From Curtobacterium oceanosedimentum (GTDB lineage: Bacteria > Actinomycetota > Actinomycetes > Actinomycetales > Microbacteriaceae), in the NCBI RefSeq assembly GCF_020297365.1, contig NZ_JAIXIG010000029.1:1-53453 (forward strand): DNA of 53,453 nt, in the 5' to 3' direction. The notes under the pieces are model-generated. The model was not told the DNA's origin, did not search any database, and saw only the letters and a list, made by a program, of their open reading frames with translations. Positions 1-8,023 of this stretch are shown piece by piece (positions within the stretch are counted from its first letter, which is position 1; every line of letters begins with the position of its first letter). Made by a program: the position numbers and the translations under genes.

Positions 1-8
1 GCATGTCA

Positions 9-959
9 TCACGCCCCTCTACCGGGCCCGAGTGCGACCTCACGCGATGCTCGATCCACCTTGTCGTGTGCTCGAGCGAACGCGCGCCGGAGTTCCTCGA
101 GGAAGGCCGCAGGGGCGCGGATGTCGGGCGCCGTCGTCCGGATGACCGACCACCCCGACGACGTGAACGCGTTGCTGCGCTGGCGATCGCGGTGGAAGGT
201 GGCCGGATCGGTCCGGTGATGGTCGCCGTCGTGCTCGAGCGCGATGCGGAGTTCCGGCCATGCCATGTCTGCCCTGCCGATGAACCGACCCTCGGCATCG
301 TGCACGTCGACGTTCAACGCCGGCTCCGGGAACCCTGCGTCCGTCACGATCAGCCGCAGGATCGTCTCCATCGGCGACTCGGAGCCGACCCTGATCTGCT
401 CGAGCGCCGCGCGAGCCGCTGTGACACCGCGGTCACCTCGACGGATCGTGGCGCGCAGCTGAGCCTGGGTGGTCAGACGACCGACGCCGACCATGTGGTC
501 ACCGAGCACGACGAGTTCCCGGACCGAGAGGAGTGTCCGGCACTCGTACCAGGCCGACGCGGGATTACTCACCCGTACGCCGAAGATCACGGCAGTCGAC
601 GCGCGATCGGTCGCGATCCGGTGCCCGACGATGCCGACACGGCGTTCGATCGGCCCGAGTCCGACGGTCGCGACGTGGATCGGCGCTGAGTCGATCGTGG
701 CCCAGCGCGGCAGCGGACAGCTCCAGAGCTGCGCGGCGGAGACGTGGCTCACGTGCTGGTCCTGTCGCAGCAGCAGTCCGAGCGCCATCACCCTGTGCAC
801 GAACTCGTCCTGGCCCGACGGCAGCCGAACCCCTCGTGCGGGGATGGTCAGATCGCCCCGCGCCAAGCGGTTCCTCCCCACTCCGGCTTCGAGTGCGTCG
901 GCCACGCGGAACGGCGTGTTCGAGAAGCGGCTGGGGAGCGGGGCGGGACGACGAGGCAT
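9..959 (-). CDS. DUF559/MTES_1575-like endonuclease-domain protein
   Basis: A 316-residue protein of a type abundant in Microbacteriaceae. The N-terminal half resembles the winged-helix/AbiEi-like region of these proteins. The C-terminal half carries a Vsr/DUF559-like PD-(D/E)xK signature: GRADMAW, then ALEHDGDHH, an RDRQR helix, and GWSVIR. I chose the ATG at 959 (MPRRPAPLP) because the frame upstream to 1118 runs through an inverted repeat and is low-complexity Arg/Pro. Members of this family are usually unlinked orphans of unknown target; nothing nearby suggests a restriction partner. It could be a DNA repair or defence nuclease. The function is unproven. Confidence 0.75.
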   Translation of the reverse strand: MPRRPAPLPSRFSNTPFRVADALEAGVGRNRLARGDLTIPARGVRLPSGQDEFVHRVMALGLLLRQDQHVSHVSAAQLWSCPLPRWATIDSAPIHVATVGLGPIERRVGIVGHRIATDRASTAVIFGVRVSNPASAWYECRTLLSVRELVVLGDHMVGVGRLTTQAQLRATIRRGDRGVTAARAALEQIRVGSESPMETILRLIVTDAGFPEPALNVDVHDAEGRFIGRADMAWPELRIALEHDGDHHRTDPATFHRDRQRSNAFTSSGWSVIRTTAPDIRAPAAFLEELRRAFARAHDKVDRASREVALGPGRGA

Positions 960-1059
960 GACCGCAGCCTGGTTCCGGGAACGACGTCGGCGAGGGCCGC
1001 CACCGTCCACCGTGGACAGACGATCCTCCGCACGCCCCGGTGCAGGAGAACCACCGACC

Positions 1060-1118
1060 GTGAGATCGCACTTTGACCCCGCTGGCCGGGCGGGATGTGG
1101 GACGAAGTGCGACTTCAC
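1060..1118. repeat. Imperfect inverted repeat upstream of the endonuclease gene
   Basis: Arms GTGAGATCGCACTTT (1060-1074) and GAAGTGCGACTTCAC (1104-1118) pair at 12 of 15 positions around a 29-base spacer. A related half-site, AGTGCGACCTCAC, lies at 31-43 inside the 3' end of the endonuclease gene. The repeat lies between the histidine kinase stop and the endonuclease start, so it may be an operator, a terminator or a small dispersed repeat. Confidence 0.5.
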
Positions 1119-1150
1119 GGCAGCGCGGCGCGCGCCGCGCCCGCGCGGCG

Positions 1151-2848
1151 TCAGGCGGCGAAGTCGCGGGGGAGCAGGGGGAGCCAGACGCGGAACGTGG
1201 CGCCGCCGCCCTCGGTGTCGAAGACCTCGACGGAGCCGTGGTGCGCCGCGACGATGCCCGACACGATCGCGAGCCCGAGGCCCGAGCCGCCGGTGTCACG
1301 GGCACGCGAGGTGTCCGCACGCCAGAACCGCTGGAAGATCTTCTCGCGCAGCTGAGCGGGGATGCCCTCGCCGTGGTCGATCACGTCGAGGTGGGCCATG
1401 CCGCGCTCGTCGTCCACGCCGATACCGATCTCGATCGGGTCGTCGTGCTCCGTGAAGCGCATGGCGTTGCCCATCAGGTTCGTGACGATCTGGCGGATCT
1501 TGTTCTCCTCCGCCAGCACGATCGGGGGGCGCTTCGGCAGCACGACCGTGGGCAGCGGCGTGGTCTCGTCGGTGGGGGCCGCGCCCGCGTCGATGTTCAT
1601 CGCACGGGTCCGACGGGCCCGGAGCCGGGCGATCGTCTGCCGCGAGAACGCGATCGGTCCCGTCGTGTTCGCCGAGGTGGGTGAGCCCGGGGGCACCTCG
1701 CCGGTGTCGGCGGAGGAGACGGACGAGGCGGATGCCGGCGGCCGCACGGCCTGGGGCACGCTCTCGCCGGTCAGGGCGTCCTCGACGAGGACCTGGATCT
1801 CGCGGTCCGGGTTCGAGGCCATGGTGTCGAGCGCGGAGTCGCGCGCGATGGCGACGAGGTCGACCGGGCCGAGCTCGAGCGGCTTCGACTCGTCGATGCG
1901 GGCGAGCTGCAGCAGGTCCTGCACGAGCAGGCCCATCCGCTGCGCTTCCTTCTCGATGCGCTCCATCGCCTGCGCGACGTCCTCCTCCTTGCGCAGGGCG
2001 CCCATCCGGTAGAGCTCGGCGTACCCGCGCAGGGACACGAGCGGTGTGCGCAGTTCGTGCGAGGCGTCGCCGACGAACCGCCGCATCTGGTCGATGGTGC
2101 GCTGGCGGTCCTCGAACGCCGAGTCGATGCGCTCGAGCATGACGTTGAGCGACCGGTTCAGCCGCCCGACCTCGGTGTTCGGGGTGTCGGCCTCGAGGCG
2201 CTGGTTGAAGTCACCGGCGGCGAACCGGGCGGCGGTGTCCTCGACGTCGCGCAGCGGGTCGAACGTCGCCGTGACGAGCAGGCGGGTGAGCATCGCCCCG
2301 AGCAGGATCACCGAGGCGCCGAAGCCCAGGAAGATGGCGGTGAACTTGGCGACGGTCTCGTCGGTGCCGGCGCTCGACACGGCGATGAGCACGTACCCGG
2401 TCTCGGTGGAGCCGTCGGACTGGTTCTGCAGCGACGCCGGGATGATCTGGGCACGCCACTCGTGGTTGTGCTGGGTGTCGTAGAGCGAGACACGCTGGTT
2501 CGTCCGGGCGGCGTCGACCAGCATCGCCTGGCGGACGTCTGGGCGGCTGGACGCCGGCGTCTCGCAGATCTGGTCGCCGTCGGCGTCGTACGCGGCGACG
2601 TAGGCGCTCTGCGACACCACGACGGAGAGCTTGCAGTACTGCTCGCCGTCGCTGATGTTCTGGCCCTCGAGCTGCTCGGTCGTCTGCTTGACCGTGTTGT
2701 CGAGCTGCTGCATCAGGTAGGTGGAGAGCACGGTCATCGTGCCGAGCCCGGCGACGAGCAGTCCGAGCGCGACCAGGAGCACCGTGATCCCGGTGATCTT
2801 GGTGCGCAGGGAGATCCCGTCCCACCAGTGACTCATTCGCGTGTGCAT
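1151..2848 (-). CDS. Sensor histidine kinase (HAMP, HisKA, HATPase)
   Basis: A 565-residue membrane kinase partnered with the response regulator just upstream. Visible order: TM1 at about residues 19-42, extracytoplasmic sensor about 45-165, TM2 about 168-190, HAMP about 191-245, dimerisation box with phospho-acceptor His264 (SHELRTPL), N box around Asn461, G1 box DHGEGIP at 491, G2 box GGSGLGL at 520-526. Between HisKA and the N box there is an unusual insertion of about 80 residues rich in Ser/Thr/Pro/Ala (about 361-442), with an Arg-rich patch near 408-415. The stimulus cannot be read from the sequence. The ATG at 2848 follows GGGGCAG; an ATG at 2836 is the alternative start. Confidence 0.93.
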   Translation of the reverse strand: MHTRMSHWWDGISLRTKITGITVLLVALGLLVAGLGTMTVLSTYLMQQLDNTVKQTTEQLEGQNISDGEQYCKLSVVVSQSAYVAAYDADGDQICETPASSRPDVRQAMLVDAARTNQRVSLYDTQHNHEWRAQIIPASLQNQSDGSTETGYVLIAVSSAGTDETVAKFTAIFLGFGASVILLGAMLTRLLVTATFDPLRDVEDTAARFAAGDFNQRLEADTPNTEVGRLNRSLNVMLERIDSAFEDRQRTIDQMRRFVGDASHELRTPLVSLRGYAELYRMGALRKEEDVAQAMERIEKEAQRMGLLVQDLLQLARIDESKPLELGPVDLVAIARDSALDTMASNPDREIQVLVEDALTGESVPQAVRPPASASSVSSADTGEVPPGSPTSANTTGPIAFSRQTIARLRARRTRAMNIDAGAAPTDETTPLPTVVLPKRPPIVLAEENKIRQIVTNLMGNAMRFTEHDDPIEIGIGVDDERGMAHLDVIDHGEGIPAQLREKIFQRFWRADTSRARDTGGSGLGLAIVSGIVAAHHGSVEVFDTEGGGATFRVWLPLLPRDFAA

Positions 2849-2871
2849 TCTGCCCCAACGATAGACAGCGA

Positions 2872-2892
2872 CCGCCCGGTGAAACCGGACGG
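2872..2892 (-). terminator. Hairpin between response regulator and kinase
   Basis: CCGCCCGGT and ACCGGACGG form a 9-bp stem with one mismatch around a GAA loop in the 66-base gap between the two genes. It has no U-tract, so it more likely dampens or processes the operon mRNA than ends it. Confidence 0.35.
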
Positions 2893-2914
2893 CCGCCGTG
2901 AAGACCCGACGAGG

Positions 2915-3610
2915 CTACGAGGCCTTGGTCGCCTTGAGCATGTAGCCGAAGCCGCGCTTGGTCTGGATGATCGGCTCGGCCGAGTACTGGTCGAGCTTGC
3001 GGCGCAGGTACGAGATGTACGACTCGACGATGCCCGCGTCGCCGTTGAAGTCGTACTCCCACACGTGGTCGAGGATCTGCGCCTTCGACAGCACCCGGTT
3101 GGGGTTGAGCATGAGGTAGCGGAGCAGCTTGAACTCGGTGGGCGAGAGCTCGATCTGCGCGTCGCCGATGGTGACCTCGTGCGTGTCCTGGTCCATCGTG
3201 AGCTCGCCGGCGCGGATGATCGCGTCCTCTTCGTCGTTCATGGTGCGACGGAGGATGGCCTTGATGCGGGCGACGATCTCGTCGAGCGAGAACGGCTTCG
3301 TGACGTAGTCGTCACCGCCGACGGTCAGGCCCGTGATCTTGTCCTCGGTGTCGTCCTTCGCGGTGAGGAACAGGATCGGCGAGGTGTAGCCCGACGAGCG
3401 CAGGCGCTTGGTGACGCCGAAGCCGTTCATGTCGGGGAGCATGACGTCGAGAATGATGAGGTCCGGCTCTTCCTCGAGCACGGCGGAGATCGCCTGCGCG
3501 CCGTTGCCGACCGCGCGGACGGCGAACCCGGCGAACCGCAGCGAGGTCGTCAGGAGGTCGCGGATGTTCGGCTCGTCGTCGACGATCAGGATCTTGGGGC
3601 CATCGCTCAT
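2915..3610 (-). CDS. PhoP-like OmpR-family response regulator
   Basis: A 231-residue two-component regulator. The receiver domain has the acidic pocket DDE (11-13), phospho-acceptor Asp55 in LIILDVMLP, and the KPFS lysine near 107. The C-terminal winged helix has LSPTEFKLLRYL, ILDHVWEYDF and VVES-type VESYISYLRRKLD followed by KRGFGYML. The linker and recognition helix closely match mycobacterial PhoP. It is transcribed with the kinase 66 bases downstream. The ATG at 3610 was chosen because the receiver starts immediately after it; the longer open frame up to 5293 is antisense-like filler overlapping the XPB helicase gene. Confidence 0.95.
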   Translation of the reverse strand: MSDGPKILIVDDEPNIRDLLTTSLRFAGFAVRAVGNGAQAISAVLEEEPDLIILDVMLPDMNGFGVTKRLRSSGYTSPILFLTAKDDTEDKITGLTVGGDDYVTKPFSLDEIVARIKAILRRTMNDEEDAIIRAGELTMDQDTHEVTIGDAQIELSPTEFKLLRYLMLNPNRVLSKAQILDHVWEYDFNGDAGIVESYISYLRRKLDQYSAEPIIQTKRGFGYMLKATKAS

Positions 3611-3660
3611 GGCTCCATCTTCTGACGGTTCCCTGGTCGTTGTCTGGGAGCCTTTCGTAC

Positions 3661-3697
3661 GGCGGCCATGAGCGGAACCGGCGGCCATGAGCCGGAA
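3661..3697. repeat. Two-copy 19-base direct repeat
   Basis: GGCGGCCATGAGC begins at 3661 and again at 3680, each followed by a CGGAA-like tail. It sits in the upstream region of the response regulator gene and could be a pair of protein-binding sites. Confidence 0.45.
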
Positions 3698-3698
3698 A

Positions 3699-3730
3699 GG
3701 AGGCGCGTGGCGGCCGCGCCCCGCGCCTCC
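3699..3730. terminator. GGAGGCGCG hairpin after the XPB gene
   Basis: GGAGGCGCG (3699-3707) pairs perfectly with CGCGCCTCC (3722-3730). It lies just downstream of the minus-strand XPB helicase stop and belongs to the GGAGGC(G/A)CGG palindrome family seen at several gene ends in this window. Confidence 0.6.
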
Positions 3731-3753
3731 CGTCCGTCCGTGGGTCGCGCCGG

Positions 3754-5448
3754 TCAGACCGGCGCTGCCACCTGGTCGGCGTCCAGGATCGTGTAGGAGT
3801 ACCCCTGTTCCGCCAGGAACCGCTGGCGGTTCTGGGCGAAGTCCTGGTCGACGGTGTCCCGCGCCACGAGCGTGTAGAAGGACGCGGGCAGGCCGTCCTT
3901 GTTCGGTCGCAGCAACCGGCCGAGGCGCTGCGCCTCTTCCTGTCGTGATCCGAAGGACCCGGACACCTGGATGGCGACGGTCGCGTCGGGCAGGTCGATC
4001 GAGAAGTTCGCGACCTTCGACACGACGAGCACGTCGACCTCGCCGGACCGGAACGCGTCGTACAGCCGCTCGCGTTCGTCGACCGGGGTCGCGCCGGTGA
4101 TCTCCGCGGCGTCGAGCGACGCGGCGAGTTCGTCGAGCTGGTCGATGTACTGCCCGATCACCAGGATCTGCTCGCCGCGGTGCTTCTCGATGAGCTCCCG
4201 CACGACGGGGGTCTTCGCCGGTGAGGTCGCGGCCAGGCGGTACCGCTCGTCGTCGCCGGACGCCGCGTACTCGAGCCGGTCCTCGTGGGGCAGGTCGACG
4301 CGGACCTCGTAGCACTCCGCGGGGGAGATGTAGCCCTGGGCCTCGATCTCCTTCCACGGGGCGTCGTACCGCTTCGGGCCGATGAGCGAGAACACGTCGC
4401 TCTCGCGGCCGTCCTCGCGCACCAGGGTCGCCGTCAGCCCGAGTCGACGACGGGCCTGCAGGTCCGCGGTGAGCTTGAACACCGGGGCCGGCAGCAGGTG
4501 CACCTCGTCGTACACGATGAGGCCCCAGTCGAGCGCGTCGAGCAGCGACAGGTGCGTGTACTCGCCCTTCCGGCGCGCGGTGAGGATCTGGTAGGTCGCG
4601 ATGGTGACCGGCCGGATCTCCTTGACGGTGCCGGAGTACTCGCCGATGTCCTCGGGAGCCAGGGTGGTGCGCTTGAGCAGCTCGTTGCGCCACTGCCGCG
4701 CCGAGACGGTGTTCGTGACGAGGATGAGCGTGGTCGCCTTGACGGTCGCCATCGCCCCCGCTCCGACCAGGGTCTTGCCGGCACCGCAGGGGAGCACGAC
4801 GACGCCCGAGCCCTGCGCGAAGAACGTGTCGACGGCCTGCTCCTGGTACGGCCGCATGTGCCACTCGGCGGTGTCGAGGTCGATCGGGTGCGGCTGTCCC
4901 GGCGTGTAGCCCGCCAGGTCCTCCGCCGGCCAGCCGAGCTTGACGAGCTCCTGCTTGATCTGGCCGCGCGCCCAGGGCTGCAGCTCGACCTCGGACGGGG
5001 ACCGCATGTCGCCGAGCAGCGGCTTGATGCGCTTCGACCGGATGACCTCGGCGAGCACGGAGGGGTCCTCGGCGGTGAGCAGCAGGACGGGCAGGCGCTC
5101 GAGCTCCTCGGTGGGGGAGTTCGCGACGGCCGGCGCGTCGGGGCGCTCCTCGCGACGGATCACGAGCCGGCCGTAGCGCGAGACGGTGTCGCGGATGTCG
5201 ACCGTCACGCTCTGCGGCACCGGGAACTTCGCGAAGCGTTCGAGGGTGCCGATCATGCTCTCGGCGTCGTGTCCCGCGGCGCGTGCGTTCCACAGGCCGA
5301 GCCGGGTGATGCGGTAGGTGTGCACGTGCTCGGGTGCGCGCTCGAGCTCGGCGAAGGCCGCGAGCTCGTGGCGTGCGTCCTCGGCGTCGGGGTGCGCGAC
5401 CTCGAGGAGCACGGTGCGGTCGCTCTGCACGATCAGCGGTCCGTTCAT
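3754..5448 (-). CDS. DNA repair helicase XPB (SF2)
   Basis: A 564-residue 3'-5' DNA helicase of the bacterial XPB/ERCC3 type, close in length to the mycobacterial one. An N-terminal damage-recognition-like domain fills about residues 1-195. Helicase lobe 1 has Walker A LPCGAGKT (219-226), Walker B/DEVH box YDEVH (313-317) and GLTATLVRED. Lobe 2 ends with the QRLGRLLRP arginine-finger motif. All core motifs are intact. It likely works with the helicase-associated protein encoded 46 bases upstream; the same pair is adjacent in mycobacteria. The ATG at 5448 (MNGPLIVQ) is preferred; the upstream extension to 5571 is Arg/Cys-rich and implausible. TAGGCT lies 8 bases before this start. Confidence 0.95.
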   Translation of the reverse strand: MNGPLIVQSDRTVLLEVAHPDAEDARHELAAFAELERAPEHVHTYRITRLGLWNARAAGHDAESMIGTLERFAKFPVPQSVTVDIRDTVSRYGRLVIRREERPDAPAVANSPTEELERLPVLLLTAEDPSVLAEVIRSKRIKPLLGDMRSPSEVELQPWARGQIKQELVKLGWPAEDLAGYTPGQPHPIDLDTAEWHMRPYQEQAVDTFFAQGSGVVVLPCGAGKTLVGAGAMATVKATTLILVTNTVSARQWRNELLKRTTLAPEDIGEYSGTVKEIRPVTIATYQILTARRKGEYTHLSLLDALDWGLIVYDEVHLLPAPVFKLTADLQARRRLGLTATLVREDGRESDVFSLIGPKRYDAPWKEIEAQGYISPAECYEVRVDLPHEDRLEYAASGDDERYRLAATSPAKTPVVRELIEKHRGEQILVIGQYIDQLDELAASLDAAEITGATPVDERERLYDAFRSGEVDVLVVSKVANFSIDLPDATVAIQVSGSFGSRQEEAQRLGRLLRPNKDGLPASFYTLVARDTVDQDFAQNRQRFLAEQGYSYTILDADQVAAPV

Positions 5449-5494
5449 GACCTGCCAGCCTAGACGCCGATGCCTGCGTGCGGGCGACCCGGAC

Positions 5495-7258
5495 TCAGGC
5501 GTCGCTCTCGACGGACACCACGAGCGACAGCGGCAGGGTGCGTTCGACGTCGACACCGGTGTCGCGCCCACGTACGCGTCCGGCGGCGACGGACGTCGGC
5601 ACGATCGTGAACGGCCGCTCGGAGCCGTCCGGCATGCGCACCGTGACCCGGATCGGCGTGCGACCCCGCACCGCGAGGTCGATCTGCCGCCCCAACCACT
5701 CCTGCTCCGGTTCGGCGTCGCCGCGCTGGGTCGTCAGGCGGAGTCGTTCCACGAGTGCGTGCGCCGCCTGCTCCGGCGAGCGTCCGGCAGGGCTGCGCCG
5801 GCCGGGAGGCCCGTGGTGCGTCTCGGGGCGGGCCGCGGTCGTCAGCACGGCCGGGTAGCGCTGGTCCTCGAGCGCGGTGTGCACCACGTGCGGTGGGTAG
5901 CGGGTGGTGAGCGTCGTCAGGTCGGGGCGTTCCCACGCGAGCTGCCGGAGCTCCGCGTCCACCCCGACGAGGTCGAGCTGGTCGGCGCTGCCCCGCACCT
6001 CGGTGCCGACACCGCCCGGGCCGCGGTCGACCACGATGCTGCCGTTCCGCCCGGCGACCTGGTCGATCAGGTACGCCAGCGGCTGGGGGATCCCGGTGGC
6101 CGACAGTCGTCCGAGCACCGCCAGCAGGTCGTCGCGGGAGTTCCCGGCGTGGAAGGCGGCACGCAGGGTGTCCTCGGAGATGCGGTACCGGGCCGCGAGA
6201 CCCGGAGCCTCGAGCACGGCCACGGTCCGCAGGGCGTCGTCGTCCACGGGGGCGAGCGGCCCGGGGGCGATCACGGTGAGGTCGTGCTGCAGGTAGACCC
6301 GGTCGACGGTGCCGGGCAGGTCCTGCGCGGCGGGCCCGGTGTCGCCGTCGAGCAGTGCGCGTCCGGTGTCGGTGAGCACGCCGTCGACGGACAGGCCGAG
6401 CGAGGCCGCGGCCCCGGCGACCTCGAGCAGCAGCGCGTCGAGCCACCGGGCACCGGCCGGGTACGCCCAGCGTCCCAGCGGCACGAGGTCGTGCAGGTCG
6501 CCGTCGGCGAGCGCGAGCACCTCGTGCACGGCGGGCGGCAGGGTGCCCGACCACGCCGAGACCAGCGAACCCCAGCGGTCCGGCCAGCTCGCGAGCAACC
6601 AGGTGCGACCGGCGTCGGTGAGCACCCACCGCCCGGTGTCCGGGTCGGCGAACCCGATCCGGTCGAGCAGCTCCAGGCGGCCGGGCACCACCTCGGCGTC
6701 GGCGCCGATGCGTTCGCCGAGGGTGCGGGCGAGCGGCGTGCCGATGCCGCCCTTGACGAGTTCGCGGACGTCGCCGGCGTCCACCGCGCGCAGCAGTTCG
6801 GCGAGCACGGTCATGGTCGAGAACGCCTGCTCGGCGCCCGTGCCGCGGGCGCGGTCCTGGTCGGCCGCGTCGGGTCCGGGTGCTGCGGGACGGGGCCGGT
6901 CCGGACCTCCCGGGCGGTCGAGCGTGGTGAGGTCGGGGTGGGCGGCCACGCGTGCGGCGACCGCGTCGTCGACAGCGCCGTCCTCGTCGGCGAGGCCGAG
7001 CTCGATCGCGGGGCCGAGCGCGTCGACGGCACCGCCGTCACGCAGGGCCAGGACCGTGGCGCGCGGCAGGTGCTCGACCGCGGCGTCGACGGCTTCGTCG
7101 GTGCGGAGCGCCTCGGCGAGGTCGAAGAAGTCGGTGATGTGCTGCGGTCCGGTCTCGGCGAGTGCCGCGGTGGGCAGTCGTCGCGCGGCGACGAGGCGCT
7201 CGAGCGCGTCGTCCGGCATCGCCCGGAGCCGGGCGGCGAGGTCGGCGGTGGTCGTCAT
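5495..7258 (-). CDS. Helicase-associated domain protein, XPB partner
   Basis: A 587-residue protein starting MTTTADLAARLRAMPDDAL. It resembles the actinobacterial helicase-associated (XPB/Ssl2-like) family found directly upstream of XPB, as in the mycobacterial Rv0862c-Rv0861c pair. I see no Walker motifs, so it is probably a DNA- or helicase-binding accessory rather than a motor. The C-terminal region (about 380-560) has the conserved ARYRISEDTLRAAF, DLVGVDAELRQLAW and IRVTVRMPDGSER blocks. It ends 46 bases before XPB and they are very likely one operon. Confidence 0.85.
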   Translation of the reverse strand: MTTTADLAARLRAMPDDALERLVAARRLPTAALAETGPQHITDFFDLAEALRTDEAVDAAVEHLPRATVLALRDGGAVDALGPAIELGLADEDGAVDDAVAARVAAHPDLTTLDRPGGPDRPRPAAPGPDAADQDRARGTGAEQAFSTMTVLAELLRAVDAGDVRELVKGGIGTPLARTLGERIGADAEVVPGRLELLDRIGFADPDTGRWVLTDAGRTWLLASWPDRWGSLVSAWSGTLPPAVHEVLALADGDLHDLVPLGRWAYPAGARWLDALLLEVAGAAASLGLSVDGVLTDTGRALLDGDTGPAAQDLPGTVDRVYLQHDLTVIAPGPLAPVDDDALRTVAVLEAPGLAARYRISEDTLRAAFHAGNSRDDLLAVLGRLSATGIPQPLAYLIDQVAGRNGSIVVDRGPGGVGTEVRGSADQLDLVGVDAELRQLAWERPDLTTLTTRYPPHVVHTALEDQRYPAVLTTAARPETHHGPPGRRSPAGRSPEQAAHALVERLRLTTQRGDAEPEQEWLGRQIDLAVRGRTPIRVTVRMPDGSERPFTIVPTSVAAGRVRGRDTGVDVERTLPLSLVVSVESDA

Positions 7259-7286
7259 CGTCCGGTGCCAGCGTCCGCGGGGGACG

Positions 7287-7586
7287 TCAGCGAGCCGTCC
7301 GGTTCGCCCGTGCGCGACGCGTCCAGGTGATCCCGAGGAGCGTGAAGACCAGCACCATGGCGATCGGGAACCCGAACATCGGGATGGCCATGATCACCGG
7401 CCACGGCATCGAGCCCTGGGCCTCGGGGGCGGTGAGCCACATGACGATCATCGCGACGAAGCACAGGAGCCCGAGGATGATGATCCCGCCGATCATGAAC
7501 GCCAGAGCACGTTCGGTACGATTGAACGTCACCGGGATCTCGGCGGAGTCCTGCGGGTTCCCGGTCGACCGGGTCGGCTTGGCCAT
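7287..7586 (-). CDS. Small two-helix membrane protein, unknown function
   Basis: A 99-residue protein with a polar N-terminus (about 1-28), two hydrophobic segments (about 30-54 and 63-88) and a basic tail RRARANRTAR. I do not recognise a function. The ATG at 7586 is supported by a TATCCT -10 sequence exactly six bases upstream, which would give a leaderless mRNA. It is divergent from the cold-shock gene and ends 28 bases before the helicase-associated gene, so it may start that operon. Confidence 0.75.
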   Translation of the reverse strand: MAKPTRSTGNPQDSAEIPVTFNRTERALAFMIGGIIILGLLCFVAMIVMWLTAPEAQGSMPWPVIMAIPMFGFPIAMVLVFTLLGITWTRRARANRTAR

Positions 7587-7592
7587 CGACCC

Positions 7593-7598
7593 AGGATA
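7593..7598 (-). promoter_or_regulatory. -10 box TATCCT for a leaderless mRNA
   Basis: TATCCT on the minus strand ends six bases before the ATG at 7586, placing the expected transcription start at the start codon. Confidence 0.5.
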
Positions 7599-7641
7599 TC
7601 CGACGCACCACGGCCGTACCACGACCTCGAGGAGTCCACGC

Positions 7642-8019
7642 ATGCCCACCGGCAAGGTCAAGTTCTACGACGACGACAAGGGATTCGGCTTCATCACCGG
7701 AGACGACGGCGACCAGGTGTTCCTGCACGCGTCCTCGCTGCCCGAGGGTGTCGTGACCGTCAAGGCAGGGACGCGGCTCGAGTACGGCGTCGTGCAGGGG
7801 AAGAAGGGGTCGCAGGCGCTGTCCGTGCGGCTGCTGGAGCCCCAGCCGTCGCTGTCGCGGATGACGCGGCGCTCGGCGGACGACATGGCGGTGATCGTCG
7901 AGGACCTGGTGAAGGAACTCGACCGCATCAGTGGCGACCTGCGTCACGGCCGCTACCCGAAGAACGGCGATCGCATCGCCGCCATCCTGCGGCACGTCGC
8001 AGACCAGTTGGAGGCGTGA
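7642..8019 (+). CDS. Cold-shock protein with C-terminal extension
   Basis: A 125-residue protein. Residues 1-67 are a cold-shock domain with RNP1 KGFGFIT and RNP2 VFLHAS, which bind single-stranded nucleic acid. Residues about 68-125 are the helical tail typical of the longer actinobacterial Csp proteins (RMTRRSADDMAVIVEDLV, then RHGRYPKNGDRIAAILRHVADQLEA-type helix). A ribosome site CGAGGAG lies 8-14 bases before the ATG. It is followed four bases later by the DUF3027 gene, so both are probably co-transcribed. Confidence 0.93.
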   Translation: MPTGKVKFYDDDKGFGFITGDDGDQVFLHASSLPEGVVTVKAGTRLEYGVVQGKKGSQALSVRLLEPQPSLSRMTRRSADDMAVIVEDLVKELDRISGDLRHGRYPKNGDRIAAILRHVADQLEA

Positions 8020-8023
8020 CCCC

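Noticed and set aside
1073..3625. Long plus-strand ORFs opposite the kinase and regulator genes
   Set aside because: Composition of antisense frames (Val/Asp/Arg/His-rich), and the real domains lie on the minus strand.
3611..5293. Apparent fusion of the response regulator to a long Arg-rich N-terminus
   Set aside because: It is the out-of-frame shadow of the XPB gene; the receiver begins right after the ATG at 3610.
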